Below, piece by piece: positions 36,711-45,496 of a stretch of 64,000 nt of DNA. A program made the position numbers and the translations under genes. The DNA lies in the NCBI GenBank assembly GCA_902616005.1, contig CACMRG010000001.1, positions 62,001 to 126,000 on the forward strand, in the 5' to 3' direction. The DNA is from an uncultured SAR116 cluster alpha proteobacterium (lineage in GTDB: Bacteria > Pseudomonadota > Alphaproteobacteria > Puniceispirillales > Marisalimonadaceae). The first letter of the stretch is position 1. Every line of letters starts with the position of its first letter. Under the pieces are notes generated by a model. It saw only the letters and a list, made by a program, of their open reading frames with translations, had not been told where the DNA came from and did not search any database.

Positions 36711-37397
36711 TTATTTAACTTTTTTATTAAAATTATAATTTTCTACTTCTTTTGTGAGTTTTTCAAATTCATTTTGAATTGAATTCTTAATTTGAAAGAG
36801 TTTTTTTGCTGTAACTTTCCTTTTAACATGAATTGGCTCACCAAAAATGTAAACTCCTTTTGAAAAAGGAAATGGTATTATAAAGTTATCCCATGAATTC
36901 AGAAGTTTATGATTTTTAACTTTCCAAAATAAGGGTACAATTGGAGCTCCAGTTGTTTGTGCAAGTTTGATTATTCCATCTTTTACGATTTCTTTCGGAC
37001 CTTTTGGTCCATCTGGTGTTATTGCTACACTTTCTCCATTTTCAATAGCTTTAATCATTTTTATAAATGCGCTAACACCTTTTTTTTTGGAGGAACCATA
37101 AATTATTTTCATATTTATTAATTTAAATAAAATATCAGTCATCATTCCATCAGAATGAGATGATTGAAGAGCATTTATTTCTAATTTTTTTGTTGGTAAT
37201 AAATATGGTCCACAATAAAGTCTATTATGCCAAGTACAAAAAATAACTGGTTCTTTTTTTTTATAATGATAACTATTTGGTTTTTTTAGCTCTTTCCATG
37301 AGATTGATTTATATGTAAAATTTGTAACAATAAATACTAAAAAACCCAGGAATTTTTGTCCAAATTTATTTTTGCTGATTCTTTTAATAAATTTCAT
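36711..37397 (-). CDS. DUF374 lysophospholipid acyltransferase-like protein
   Basis: The 228-residue protein has an N-terminal hydrophobic helix and the acyltransferase-like 'PVIFCTWHNRLYCGPYLL' (His in the HxxxxD-like position) and 'AITPDGPKGPKEIVKDG'. These fit DUF374, which in alphaproteobacteria lies beside waaA and lpxK. It is presumed to act in lipid A or phospholipid acylation, but the reaction is unproven. It is the first gene of the minus-strand cluster and is divergent from the MsbA-like gene. Confidence 0.85.
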   Translation of the reverse strand: MKFIKRISKNKFGQKFLGFLVFIVTNFTYKSISWKELKKPNSYHYKKKEPVIFCTWHNRLYCGPYLLPTKKLEINALQSSHSDGMMTDILFKLINMKIIYGSSKKKGVSAFIKMIKAIENGESVAITPDGPKGPKEIVKDGIIKLAQTTGAPIVPLFWKVKNHKLLNSWDNFIIPFPFSKGVYIFGEPIHVKRKVTAKKLFQIKNSIQNEFEKLTKEVENYNFNKKVK

Positions 37398-37451
37398 TTT
37401 ATAATAATTACATTTTTATTAATTAATTAATATATTGTATACATATACCAA

Positions 37452-39122
37452 ATGAATAAAAAAAATCTAAAAAACTTAGAATTAATAAAAAAAATAAACA
37501 AAGATTTTTTAATTAATCAAAAGTCCGATATTTTTATTTGTTTAATTTTGCTCTTAATTGTAAGTCTAACTACTGCAATTTATCCATTTTTAATACAAAA
37601 AGTTTTTGATAATTTCACTGAAAATAAATATTCATGGTTTTTTCTTCCAACTGTAATTGCTCTTGTTGCATCTATAAGAGGTATAGCAATGTTTTTTCAA
37701 ATAAAACAAGTATCAAAAGTCACATTAAAAGTTAGTATTGATATACAAAAAAAATTATCAAACCATTTGTTGTTCTCTGATTTAGATGTGATTAAAAAAA
37801 TTTCTTCTGGAAATCATATTTCTAGAATAATGAATGATGTTAATCTAATAAGAGATAGTGTAGAAAGATCTTTAAATAACTTAATTAGAGATCTAATAAC
37901 AATTATTTTTTTAATAGTTTATTTGATTTGGTTAGATTGGGTTTTGGCTGTAGTTGTCTTATCAATTTATCCACTTGCATTAAAACCGATTATATCCATT
38001 GGTAATAAACAAAGATTTTATGCATTATCATTACAAGAAAAAATGGAGAGTTTAACCTCTTTTTTATCTGAAATTTTTAGAAATATTTCAATGATAAAGT
38101 CATATTCATTAGAAAAACTAGAGGAGAATAGAATAAATAAATCTTTAGATAACTTATTTTTAAGTTTATTTGATATTGTAAAGGGAAGAGCAAAAGTTTT
38201 GCCACTTTTAGAGGTGTTGGGAGGAATTGCAGCTGCCTTTGTAATTTTAATTGCTAGTTATAGAATTAATTCTGGTTTTATGACAATTGGAAGTGTAATC
38301 GGATTTGTTACTGCATTACTAATGTTAGCTCAACCTGCCAGAGCTCTGGGAACTTTTAATACTATTTTGCAAGAAGGTCTTAGCGCATTGCAAAGAATAT
38401 ATAAACAATTAAACGAAATGCCAAAAATTGAAAAAATTAGTAATGTCAAAAAAGAACTAAAAATTCCAAATAATCCAACTATTGAATTTAAAGATGTAAG
38501 TTTTTTTTACGAAAAAAATAAAATTATTCTTGATAAAATTTCCTTTAAAACAAAAAAATCAAAAATGTATATTATTGGAACAAGTGGGAGTGGGAAATCA
38601 ACAATATTTAATTTAATTAGTAGATTTATAGATCCTAAAAAAGGAAATATTTTCATAAATGATAAAAATATAAAAGATGTATCACTTTTTTCTTTGAGAC
38701 AAAATATAAGTTTAGTTAGTCAAGAAACAATGATCTACAACGATACTTTTCATAATAATATAGGTTTAGGTAAATTAAACGCCACAAAACCTGAAATAAT
38801 AAAAGCAGCTAAATTAGCCAATATTCATGATTTTATTATAAGTCAAGAAAATGGTTATGATACTGTTATTAGTGAAGCAGGTAGTAATTTATCTGGAGGT
38901 CAAAAACAAAGAATATCAATAGCTAGAGCGTTTTTAAAAAACTCAAAAATCTTATTGTTAGATGAAGTTACTAGTGCTCTAGATTCCAAAACCTCAAAAA
39001 ATATTTTAAAATCAATTAATCATTTAAGTAAAAATAAAACATGTATTTATATTTCTCACAATGACTACGAAATAAATGAAAATTCTCAAAAATTAATAAT
39101 TTCTAATAGTAGAATTAAATAA
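37452..39122 (+). CDS. MsbA-like ABC transporter (fused permease-ATPase)
   Basis: The 556-residue half-transporter has a six-helix type I exporter domain (about 28-310) and an ATPase with Walker A 'GTSGSGKST' (376-384), signature 'LSGGQKQR' and Walker B 'ILLLDEVTSALD'. The position among lipid A genes makes lipid A-core flipping, as by MsbA, the best guess. Length is slightly below the E. coli MsbA 582. The divergent gap upstream is 54 bp. A general lipid or drug exporter is the alternative. Confidence 0.88.
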   Translation: MNKKNLKNLELIKKINKDFLINQKSDIFICLILLLIVSLTTAIYPFLIQKVFDNFTENKYSWFFLPTVIALVASIRGIAMFFQIKQVSKVTLKVSIDIQKKLSNHLLFSDLDVIKKISSGNHISRIMNDVNLIRDSVERSLNNLIRDLITIIFLIVYLIWLDWVLAVVVLSIYPLALKPIISIGNKQRFYALSLQEKMESLTSFLSEIFRNISMIKSYSLEKLEENRINKSLDNLFLSLFDIVKGRAKVLPLLEVLGGIAAAFVILIASYRINSGFMTIGSVIGFVTALLMLAQPARALGTFNTILQEGLSALQRIYKQLNEMPKIEKISNVKKELKIPNNPTIEFKDVSFFYEKNKIILDKISFKTKKSKMYIIGTSGSGKSTIFNLISRFIDPKKGNIFINDKNIKDVSLFSLRQNISLVSQETMIYNDTFHNNIGLGKLNATKPEIIKAAKLANIHDFIISQENGYDTVISEAGSNLSGGQKQRISIARAFLKNSKILLLDEVTSALDSKTSKNILKSINHLSKNKTCIYISHNDYEINENSQKLIISNSRIK

Positions 39123-39124
39123 AA

Positions 39125-39793
39125 TTATTCTCTTCTCAAAATTTTTGTAATTATTTTTTCAAAAAATTTATTTTCAGAAAAATTTGTTTCTAATTCTTGA
39201 GGTTTGTAAATATTTCTTGTCCAATAAATGAAATCTGCATTTTTAGTTTTTTTATAGTATTTGATGTAAAGATCACAAAAAGCATCAAGTATACCAGTCT
39301 TCGCGTGTTTTACATGAAGATATTTTAATGAAAGTTGTTTTTTAGCTACTTCTGGATTTTCTTTGGATCTTAAAACTTTAAAAAGAAATGCTATAATGCC
39401 AGCTCTATCAGCTCCAGACTTACAATGAATTAAGGCTGGGTATTTTATTGAGTTAAAAACTGCATTAGCTTTAAAAATCATATTTTTATCTGGTGCTGCA
39501 CGTGACCGAGCTACTAAGTTTACAAGCTCTATTCCATTTTGCTCACAAGCTTTTTTTTCAAGAAACCAGCCACCATCTTTTTTTCCACCTCGAAGGTTGA
39601 TAATAGTTTTGATTCCAAGTTTTTTATATTTTTTAATTCTTTGAGGGGTTGGCATGTTAGATCTAAACATATTATCATCAATTTTATGAAAATTATTATA
39701 TAATAGTCTTAAAAAACCATGATCAACTATCATCATTTCATACCAATATCTTAAAATTTTAAGTTTATTATTAAGTATTAGATCCCCCTGCAA
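39125..39793 (-). CDS. Cysteine-based protein tyrosine / dual-specificity phosphatase
   Basis: The 222-residue protein carries the CX5R active site 'IHCKSGADRAG' (Cys124, Arg130). The segment 'NMFRSNMPTPQRI' plus 'GIKTIINLRGG' is typical of bacterial DSP-like proteins. 'MMIVDHGFLRLLYNNFH' near the N-terminus is common in the alphaproteobacterial members. The substrate is unknown; position between msbA-like and pmbA suggests an envelope role. The start is TTG at 39793, overlapping pmbA by 23 bp; the first ATG would remove conserved residues. Confidence 0.8.
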   Translation of the reverse strand: MQGDLILNNKLKILRYWYEMMIVDHGFLRLLYNNFHKIDDNMFRSNMPTPQRIKKYKKLGIKTIINLRGGKKDGGWFLEKKACEQNGIELVNLVARSRAAPDKNMIFKANAVFNSIKYPALIHCKSGADRAGIIAFLFKVLRSKENPEVAKKQLSLKYLHVKHAKTGILDAFCDLYIKYYKKTKNADFIYWTRNIYKPQELETNFSENKFFEKIITKILRRE

Positions 39794-41132
39794 TTGTCAT
39801 TTCATTAATTAATATGCTGGGTGCAGAAATAGTTGAATTTAAATCTAAGTTATTTGCAGGCACCATTTGTAAAAACATTTCTCTTAAATTTCCTGCAATA
39901 GTAGCTTCAGATATTGGATTTGAGAGTTTGCCATTCTTAATCCAAAATCCGCTGGCTCCTCTACTATAATCACCAGTAATTAGAGAAACACTTGATCCGA
40001 GTAATTCTGTAATATAAAACCCATTTGAAATATTTTTTATCATATCTTTTACATCTATATTGCCTGGCATAATCATAGCGTTACTTACACCTATGCTTGG
40101 AGGTGAAGTTAAGCTTCTTACAGCATTACAGTTAGTATTTAAACCTAATTGTCTTGCTGATGAAAGGTTAAGCAAATAATTTTTTAACATTCCATTAGAA
40201 ACAAGTTCCATTTTTTTTGTGCCACAACCCTCTGCATCAAATAATTTTGATCCTAGTCCTTTGCTTAAATGTGGGTCATCAATAACATTAATTTGTTTAT
40301 TAAAGATATGTTCATTTAGTCTTCCTTTTAAAAAACTAGTTCCATTTATAATTGAAGTTCCATTAAGTCCAGAAATTATATGGCTAAGAATTGATTTAGC
40401 TACCCTTGGTTCAAAAATTACTGGAAATTTCCCTGTCGGTGCTTTAGTAGATCCAATTTTATCTAAAACCCTTTTAGCAACTCTCCTAGCTATCAATTTA
40501 GGATCTTCGATATCCTTATAAAATACCTTTGATGAATAATCATAATCTCTTACCATTTTATCTGATTTAGAAGCTATAAGTGTCAAAGAATTTAAATTGT
40601 TTGATTTAAGATTTTTGTTATGAAAATTATTACTAGTAGAATAATAAGTTTCACTCTTAGTCCACGCTACTTGAACTCCATCACTGATTAATTTATTAGA
40701 AAAATTTAGAGCATGATTTTCTATTTCATTAGCCCTGGTCTCTAATTGATCAATTGAAGGTTCAAAACAATCATTTGTAAGAATTTTAACTTTTTCATTT
40801 ATAGGATTCTGATCCATATCTTTTTTTGTGGCAATACCACTAAAATTGTCTTCAGGTGAAACTTCAGCGATTTCTGTAGCTTTATCAGCTAATTTTATTA
40901 ATGTTTTTTCATCAATTTTATTTGTTGAAAGTATAGAAAACTTTTTGCCTTTAAATACTCTAATTCCAATATTGAATGTATCAAATTCTTCTATCTTTTC
41001 TTTTACATTATTTCTAACTTCTAATGATTTTCCATAGCTTTTTGATATAAAAACTTCAGTATCAGTAGCACCATTTTTTTTCGATTTATCAAGTAATAGA
41101 GAGATTATTTCATTTGTTTTGTACGTTTTCAT
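39771..41132 (-). CDS. pmbA: TldE/PmbA metalloprotease subunit
   Basis: The 453-residue protein is the PmbA/TldE member of the TldD/PmbA family. It has 'NIGIRVFKGKKFSILSTN', the internal 'GKFPVIFEPRVAKSILSHII', and the terminal 'SAPSILINEMTIAGG'. It lacks the HExxxH zinc motif, as expected of the non-metal subunit. It pairs with TldD (encoded at 51356-52801 here) to cleave unfolded or modified peptides. It precedes the phosphatase with a 23-bp overlap. Confidence 0.93.
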   Translation of the reverse strand: MKTYKTNEIISLLLDKSKKNGATDTEVFISKSYGKSLEVRNNVKEKIEEFDTFNIGIRVFKGKKFSILSTNKIDEKTLIKLADKATEIAEVSPEDNFSGIATKKDMDQNPINEKVKILTNDCFEPSIDQLETRANEIENHALNFSNKLISDGVQVAWTKSETYYSTSNNFHNKNLKSNNLNSLTLIASKSDKMVRDYDYSSKVFYKDIEDPKLIARRVAKRVLDKIGSTKAPTGKFPVIFEPRVAKSILSHIISGLNGTSIINGTSFLKGRLNEHIFNKQINVIDDPHLSKGLGSKLFDAEGCGTKKMELVSNGMLKNYLLNLSSARQLGLNTNCNAVRSLTSPPSIGVSNAMIMPGNIDVKDMIKNISNGFYITELLGSSVSLITGDYSRGASGFWIKNGKLSNPISEATIAGNLREMFLQMVPANNLDLNSTISAPSILINEMTIAGGSNT

Positions 41133-41206
41133 TTTAGTTATTTTGATTAATTGATTATAAGTAATTTAAATATTTTTTAATTTCTTTCAATAATTAGAGG
41201 ATTTGT

Positions 41207-42148
41207 ATGATAAAAAAAGTTTTTATTGATGGTGAAGAGGGAACTACAGGACTTCAAATTTATGAAAGATTAGAAAAACATCCAAATATAGAAGTCATTA
41301 AAATTGATCCTAATAAAAGAAAAAATTTGTTAGAGAAAAAAGAAATGATGAAAAAGGCTGATTTGGTATTTTTGTGTTTACCTGATACAGCCTCACTAGA
41401 AGCTGTCGCTTTAGGAAAAGAACTTGAAGAAAATTGTCCTATCTTTATAGATGCCTCCACAGCACACAGAACTTCTGAAATGTGGAGTTATGGATTGCCT
41501 GAATTATCAGATGAATACAGAAATAATATAAATAAATCTAATTTAATTGCAGTTCCTGGATGTTATGCAACAGGATCAAATTTAATTATATTTCCATTGA
41601 CAAAGATGGGATTAATTTCTTTTTCTCATCAGTTTATAATTCAAGCAGTTAGTGGGTTTAGTGGGGGAGGCAAGAATTTAATTGAATATCAAAGTAACAC
41701 TAATTCTCCTTTTTTTTACTATGGATTAAATTTAAATCATAAACATATCCCAGAAATAAAATTTCATTGTGGCTTAGAAAAAAACCCAATTTTTTTACCA
41801 TCGGTTGCAAATTTTTATCAAGGTATGATTGTAAATTTATTTTTGACCGTAAAGGATTTTGAAAAAGAAACCTCTTTTTTTGAGATTGAGAGTTTCTTCA
41901 GCAAATATTATCAAAATCAACAATTTATTAAAGTTAAATCTAATGATGACATTCAATTGCCTGATGGTTTTTATAAACCAAACTTAATTGTAGATTCTAA
42001 CGATGTTGAAATTAATATTTTTAAAAATACAAATAGTGGCCAATTAATAATTTCTGCAAATTTTGATAATCTTGGAAAAGGAGCTTCTGCTGCAGCAATT
42101 CAATGTATGAATTTAAGATTTGGTTTTGATGAAATATTAGGTTTGTAG
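41207..42148 (+). CDS. argC: N-acetyl-gamma-glutamyl-phosphate reductase (short type)
   Basis: The 313-residue protein is the shorter ArgC class. It has 'FIDGEEGTTGLQIYERL' at the N-terminus, the catalytic Cys119 in 'AVPGCYATGSNLI', and 'HKHIPEI' later. It reduces N-acetylglutamyl phosphate to the semialdehyde in arginine synthesis. AGAGGA precedes the ATG. The unknown gene follows 5 bp later in the same direction. No other arg genes are nearby. Confidence 0.95.
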   Translation: MIKKVFIDGEEGTTGLQIYERLEKHPNIEVIKIDPNKRKNLLEKKEMMKKADLVFLCLPDTASLEAVALGKELEENCPIFIDASTAHRTSEMWSYGLPELSDEYRNNINKSNLIAVPGCYATGSNLIIFPLTKMGLISFSHQFIIQAVSGFSGGGKNLIEYQSNTNSPFFYYGLNLNHKHIPEIKFHCGLEKNPIFLPSVANFYQGMIVNLFLTVKDFEKETSFFEIESFFSKYYQNQQFIKVKSNDDIQLPDGFYKPNLIVDSNDVEINIFKNTNSGQLIISANFDNLGKGASAAAIQCMNLRFGFDEILGL

Positions 42149-42153
42149 TTATA

Positions 42154-42930
42154 ATGGAATGTTTTGTTAATGCAGATAAAAAATATTTCCCAGAATATAA
42201 CTGGTTTGAAAAAGCAATAAGTTACCCTTATAAAGCACCTACTACCTCGTTTACATTTAAGGATGGAAAATTTTATCAAGGTATACATATATCACTTAAG
42301 GATAGAGTTCCAATTCTATCTATCGGATCTAACAGATCACCATATCAATTAAAAAATAAATTTGGTGTAAAAGAGAATTTATGTGTAACTCCAGCAAAAA
42401 TATATAATTCTGTTGTTGTTTACGCGGCTTCAATGTCAGTATACGGCTCTATCCCTGCAACTCAGTGGCCTTGTGAAGGATCGGTGTCTGATTTGAACTT
42501 ACTTTGGTTAAATCATGATCAATTGCAAATCATGCACCTCTCAGAAGGTTTGGGAATAGCTTATCATTACGTAGAATTAGATAAAAATACAATCACTATT
42601 CAACAAGAAGATGATTATTCTGGCCCTATTTTCGGGTACATTTCAACTAGAGGAGGGTATTTGTTTGATGGAAATGAACCATTAAGATTGAAAAATATAA
42701 AATCTAATACAAATACACATTCTTCTATTAATGAGTATCAAGCATTAAAAAAATTATTTTTAGAGAATCCTGATGGTCAAACTTCTTTAGAAATTTGGTT
42801 AAAAAATTTGATTTCTAATAAAAGTAAAAGACACTCATTAATTGACAAAATGTCAAAAAAGAGCCTTTTACCTAATAATGTTCCTTGGAAAGTGGTAGAT
42901 ATAAAAGTAACTGGTAACAACATTTACTAA
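42154..42930 (+). CDS. Uncharacterised conserved-looking protein
   Basis: The 258-residue protein was not matched to a named family. It is soluble, with no signal peptide or membrane helix. Notable segments are 'ILSIGSNRSPYQLKNKFG' (about residues 49-66), 'VYAASMSVYGSIPATQWP', and 'DQLQIMHLSEGLGIAYHYVE'. The G-S-N and 'YGSIPATQ' segments faintly suggest a cyclotransferase-like fold, but this is a guess. It follows argC by 5 bp and is probably co-transcribed. The proteorhodopsin gene comes 251 bp later. Confidence 0.7.
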   Translation: MECFVNADKKYFPEYNWFEKAISYPYKAPTTSFTFKDGKFYQGIHISLKDRVPILSIGSNRSPYQLKNKFGVKENLCVTPAKIYNSVVVYAASMSVYGSIPATQWPCEGSVSDLNLLWLNHDQLQIMHLSEGLGIAYHYVELDKNTITIQQEDDYSGPIFGYISTRGGYLFDGNEPLRLKNIKSNTNTHSSINEYQALKKLFLENPDGQTSLEIWLKNLISNKSKRHSLIDKMSKKSLLPNNVPWKVVDIKVTGNNIY

Positions 42931-43093
42931 AATATTTATCAAGAAATACTATATATTGTATTTTAATTTTAAAAAATAAATAATATTAAAAATCAAGAAA
43001 ATTAATTACTTTTTTTTGAAAATAAAATATTTAATAAATTCAATAAGATAAATAAAATTTTTCATTAATATTAAAATCAGATCGTTTTTACTG

Positions 43094-43122
43094 TTGATTC
43101 AAGTTCATTTAGAACATATTCT
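43094..43122 (+). promoter_or_regulatory. Candidate sigma-70 promoter of proteorhodopsin
   Basis: TTGATT (43094-43099) and TATTCT (43117-43122) are separated by the optimal 17 bases. Transcription would start near 43129, giving a leader of about 53 nt. The rest of the 251-bp gap upstream (42931-43093) is A/T-rich with no other feature I can support. Confidence 0.5.
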
Positions 43123-43168
43123 CTTCGGAAATTAGTGTATTCTAATTGCGAGCGAATTTTAACTTATA

Positions 43169-43176
43169 GGGGAGGT
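43169..43176 (+). promoter_or_regulatory. Strong ribosome binding site of proteorhodopsin
   Basis: GGGGAGGT lies 5 bases before the proteorhodopsin ATG and pairs well with the anti-Shine-Dalgarno sequence. Most genes in this window have far weaker or no such site, so it suggests high translation. Confidence 0.7.
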
Positions 43177-43181
43177 CCTTA

Positions 43182-43943
43182 ATGTCGTTCAAATTTTTAA
43201 AATATATATTGCCAGCAATATTATTTGCTGGATTACCAACTTTAAGTTTTGCTTCTGGTAACTTAGAGCCTACAGATCCAGTAGGTATTACTTTTTGGAT
43301 CATCTCTATTGCTATGGTAGCAGCTGCCACATTCTTTTTCCTTGAATCACTTAGATTTGAAGGTAAATGGAGAACATCTTTAGTTGTAGGTGGCCTAGTA
43401 TGTATGGTGGCAGCAGTCCATTATTTTTACATGAGAGATGTTTGGGTTTCTACTGGAGCATCACCAACTGTGTTTAGATATGTTGACTGGATTATTACCG
43501 TTCCATTACAAATGATAGAGTTCTACATTATACTTGCAGCATGTACAACTATAGCAATGGGTGTTTTCTGGAGACTATTTATAGGCTCTGTTATAATGCT
43601 TGTTGGTGGATATTTAGGTGAAGCTGGATTTATAAATGCAACACTTGGATTTGTCATCGGAATGGCTGGTTGGATTTACATACTGTATGAAATCTTTGCT
43701 GGTGAAGCTGGTAAAGTTAGCGCATCTGATGCGCCTGCAGCAGTACAGTCAGGTTTTTCAACAATGAGATGGATTGTTACTATTGGCTGGGCAATTTATC
43801 CAATCGGTTATTTTGTGGGTTATATGGCTGGAGGCGCTGATGCTAATAGCTTAAATATGATTTACAATATTGCTGATGTACTAAACAAAATTGGATTTTG
43901 TTTGGCAATTTGGGCAGCTGCGGACTCTACCGCAAAAGCTTAA
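43182..43943 (+). CDS. Proteorhodopsin, blue-tuned light-driven proton pump
   Basis: The 253-residue protein has a signal peptide (about 1-24) and seven helices. Key residues are present: His80, Schiff-base counter-ion Asp102 in 'YVDWIITVPLQM', Gln110 at the spectral-tuning site (position 105 of reference green proteorhodopsin), proton donor Glu113, and retinal-binding Lys236 in 'ADVLNKIGF'. Gln at the tuning site indicates blue absorption. The protein pumps protons out on illumination. It has its own candidate promoter, a strong RBS and a terminator, and is followed by the carotenoid-retinal genes. Confidence 0.97.
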   Translation: MSFKFLKYILPAILFAGLPTLSFASGNLEPTDPVGITFWIISIAMVAAATFFFLESLRFEGKWRTSLVVGGLVCMVAAVHYFYMRDVWVSTGASPTVFRYVDWIITVPLQMIEFYIILAACTTIAMGVFWRLFIGSVIMLVGGYLGEAGFINATLGFVIGMAGWIYILYEIFAGEAGKVSASDAPAAVQSGFSTMRWIVTIGWAIYPIGYFVGYMAGGADANSLNMIYNIADVLNKIGFCLAIWAAADSTAKA

Positions 43944-43961
43944 ATTAGACAAAATTTTTGT

Positions 43962-43992
43962 AAAGGCCAGCCCTTTGGGCTGGCTTTTTTTT
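43962..43992 (+). terminator. Strong intrinsic terminator after proteorhodopsin
   Basis: An 8-bp G/C-rich stem (GCCAGCCC / GGGCTGGC, 43966-43984) with a TTT loop is followed by a run of nine T. It should end most proteorhodopsin transcripts before crtI, so the retinal genes either rely on read-through or have their own promoter. Confidence 0.9.
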
Positions 43993-44017
43993 TAATCTAA
44001 ATTTAAAATATGTGTAA

Positions 44018-45496
44018 ATGAGCAAAGAAAAGAAAATAAATTCAATTGTTGTTGGATCAGGTTTTGGGGGTATTGCAAGTGCTCTTAGGCTAAGAGCTTT
44101 AGGACACAATGTAACTTTGATTGATAGATTACCAAAAATTGGCGGTAGAGCCCAAGTTTTTAATTTAAAAGGATTTAAGCATGATGCTGGTCCTACAGTT
44201 ATTACTGCGCCATTTATGTTTGATGAATTATTTAGTTTATTTGGTGAAAACAGAGAAAAATATCTAAAATTTGTTGCTTTAGATCCATGGTATAGATTTT
44301 ATTTTTATGACAAATCATCTTTTGACTATTGTAGAACTGTAAAAGACACAAAACTTGAAATTAAGAAATTTTCTAAGGATGATGCGGAAGGTTATGAAAA
44401 GTTGTTAAAAATTTCAAAAGATATTTTTGATATTGGGTTTACAGAATTATCAGATAAACCATTTAACTCTTTTTGGTTTATGTGCAAACAAATACCAGCA
44501 TTAATTAAACTAAAAGCTCATTTAACGGTTTCTCAATTAGTTGGCAAATACCTAAAAAATTCAAAAATACGTTCAGCATTTTCAATCCACCCTTTGCTTG
44601 TTGGAGGAAATCCATTTAATACAACTTCTATTTATGCATTAATTCACTATCTTGAGAGAAATTGGGGAGTATATTTTTGTATGGGTGGAACAGGAAAAAT
44701 TATAACAGAATTAAAAAAATTAATGTTAAGGCAAAAAATTAAAATAAAATTAAATATCGATATAAAAAACGTTCACCTAAAAAGTGGAAAGATTGTTTCT
44801 ATATCGGATAATGATAATAATCTTTATAAATGTGATAAATTAATTTTTAATGGTGATCCTCCCACCTTTTATAATGAAATTCTGAAAACAAAAAAAAGAA
44901 AAAAATTTTTACCTGAATTATTTACAAAATATTCTATGGGAATGTTTGTTCTTTTTTTTGGTACAACTAAAATTTATCCAAAAGTTGCTCATCATACTAT
45001 ATGGATGGGAAAAAGATTTAAAGGCTTGTTAAAAGATATATTTGACAAAAAAATTCTTGCCAAAGATTTTTCTCTTTATATTCATAGACCTACAGCTACA
45101 GATAAAAGTTTTGCTCCCAAAGGTTGCGATAGTTTTTATGTTTTATGTCCAGTACCGAATTTACAAGGTAAAGTTGATTGGAAGATTGAAGGAGATAATC
45201 TAAAACAAAGAATAATAGAAAGTTTAGATAAAACTATATTGCCAAAATTAAAACAAAATATTTGTAATGATTTCTATATGACTCCGAATGAATTTAAAAA
45301 TCAATATAGGTCAATGCATGGTGCTGGTTTTTCAATTGCTCCTATATTTTTACAATCAGCTTGGTTTAGATATCATAACAAAGACCGGCATATTGAGAAT
45401 TTATATTTTGCTTCATCTGGAGCTCATCCTGGAGCAGGTATACCAGGAGTATTATCGTCTGCAAAAGTGGTTGAAAATATTATATTAAATGAGTAA
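44018..45496 (+). CDS. crtI: Phytoene desaturase (lycopene-forming)
   Basis: The 492-residue FAD enzyme opens with 'VVGSGFGGIASALRLRALGH' (GxGxxG at 13-18) and 'RLPKIGGRAQVF', and ends with the CrtI signature 'ASSGAHPGAGIPGVLSSAKV'. It introduces double bonds into phytoene, giving lycopene. It is the first gene of the crtI-crtB-crtY-blh unit; its end overlaps crtB by 8 bp. It starts 74 bp after proteorhodopsin, just beyond the terminator. Confidence 0.96.
   Translation: MSKEKKINSIVVGSGFGGIASALRLRALGHNVTLIDRLPKIGGRAQVFNLKGFKHDAGPTVITAPFMFDELFSLFGENREKYLKFVALDPWYRFYFYDKSSFDYCRTVKDTKLEIKKFSKDDAEGYEKLLKISKDIFDIGFTELSDKPFNSFWFMCKQIPALIKLKAHLTVSQLVGKYLKNSKIRSAFSIHPLLVGGNPFNTTSIYALIHYLERNWGVYFCMGGTGKIITELKKLMLRQKIKIKLNIDIKNVHLKSGKIVSISDNDNNLYKCDKLIFNGDPPTFYNEILKTKKRKKFLPELFTKYSMGMFVLFFGTTKIYPKVAHHTIWMGKRFKGLLKDIFDKKILAKDFSLYIHRPTATDKSFAPKGCDSFYVLCPVPNLQGKVDWKIEGDNLKQRIIESLDKTILPKLKQNICNDFYMTPNEFKNQYRSMHGAGFSIAPIFLQSAWFRYHNKDRHIENLYFASSGAHPGAGIPGVLSSAKVVENIILNE

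Noticed and set aside
42931-43093. Possible small RNA or CRISPR leader in the A/T-rich gap before proteorhodopsin
   Set aside because: No repeats, stable hairpins or terminator were seen; only low-complexity A/T sequence.
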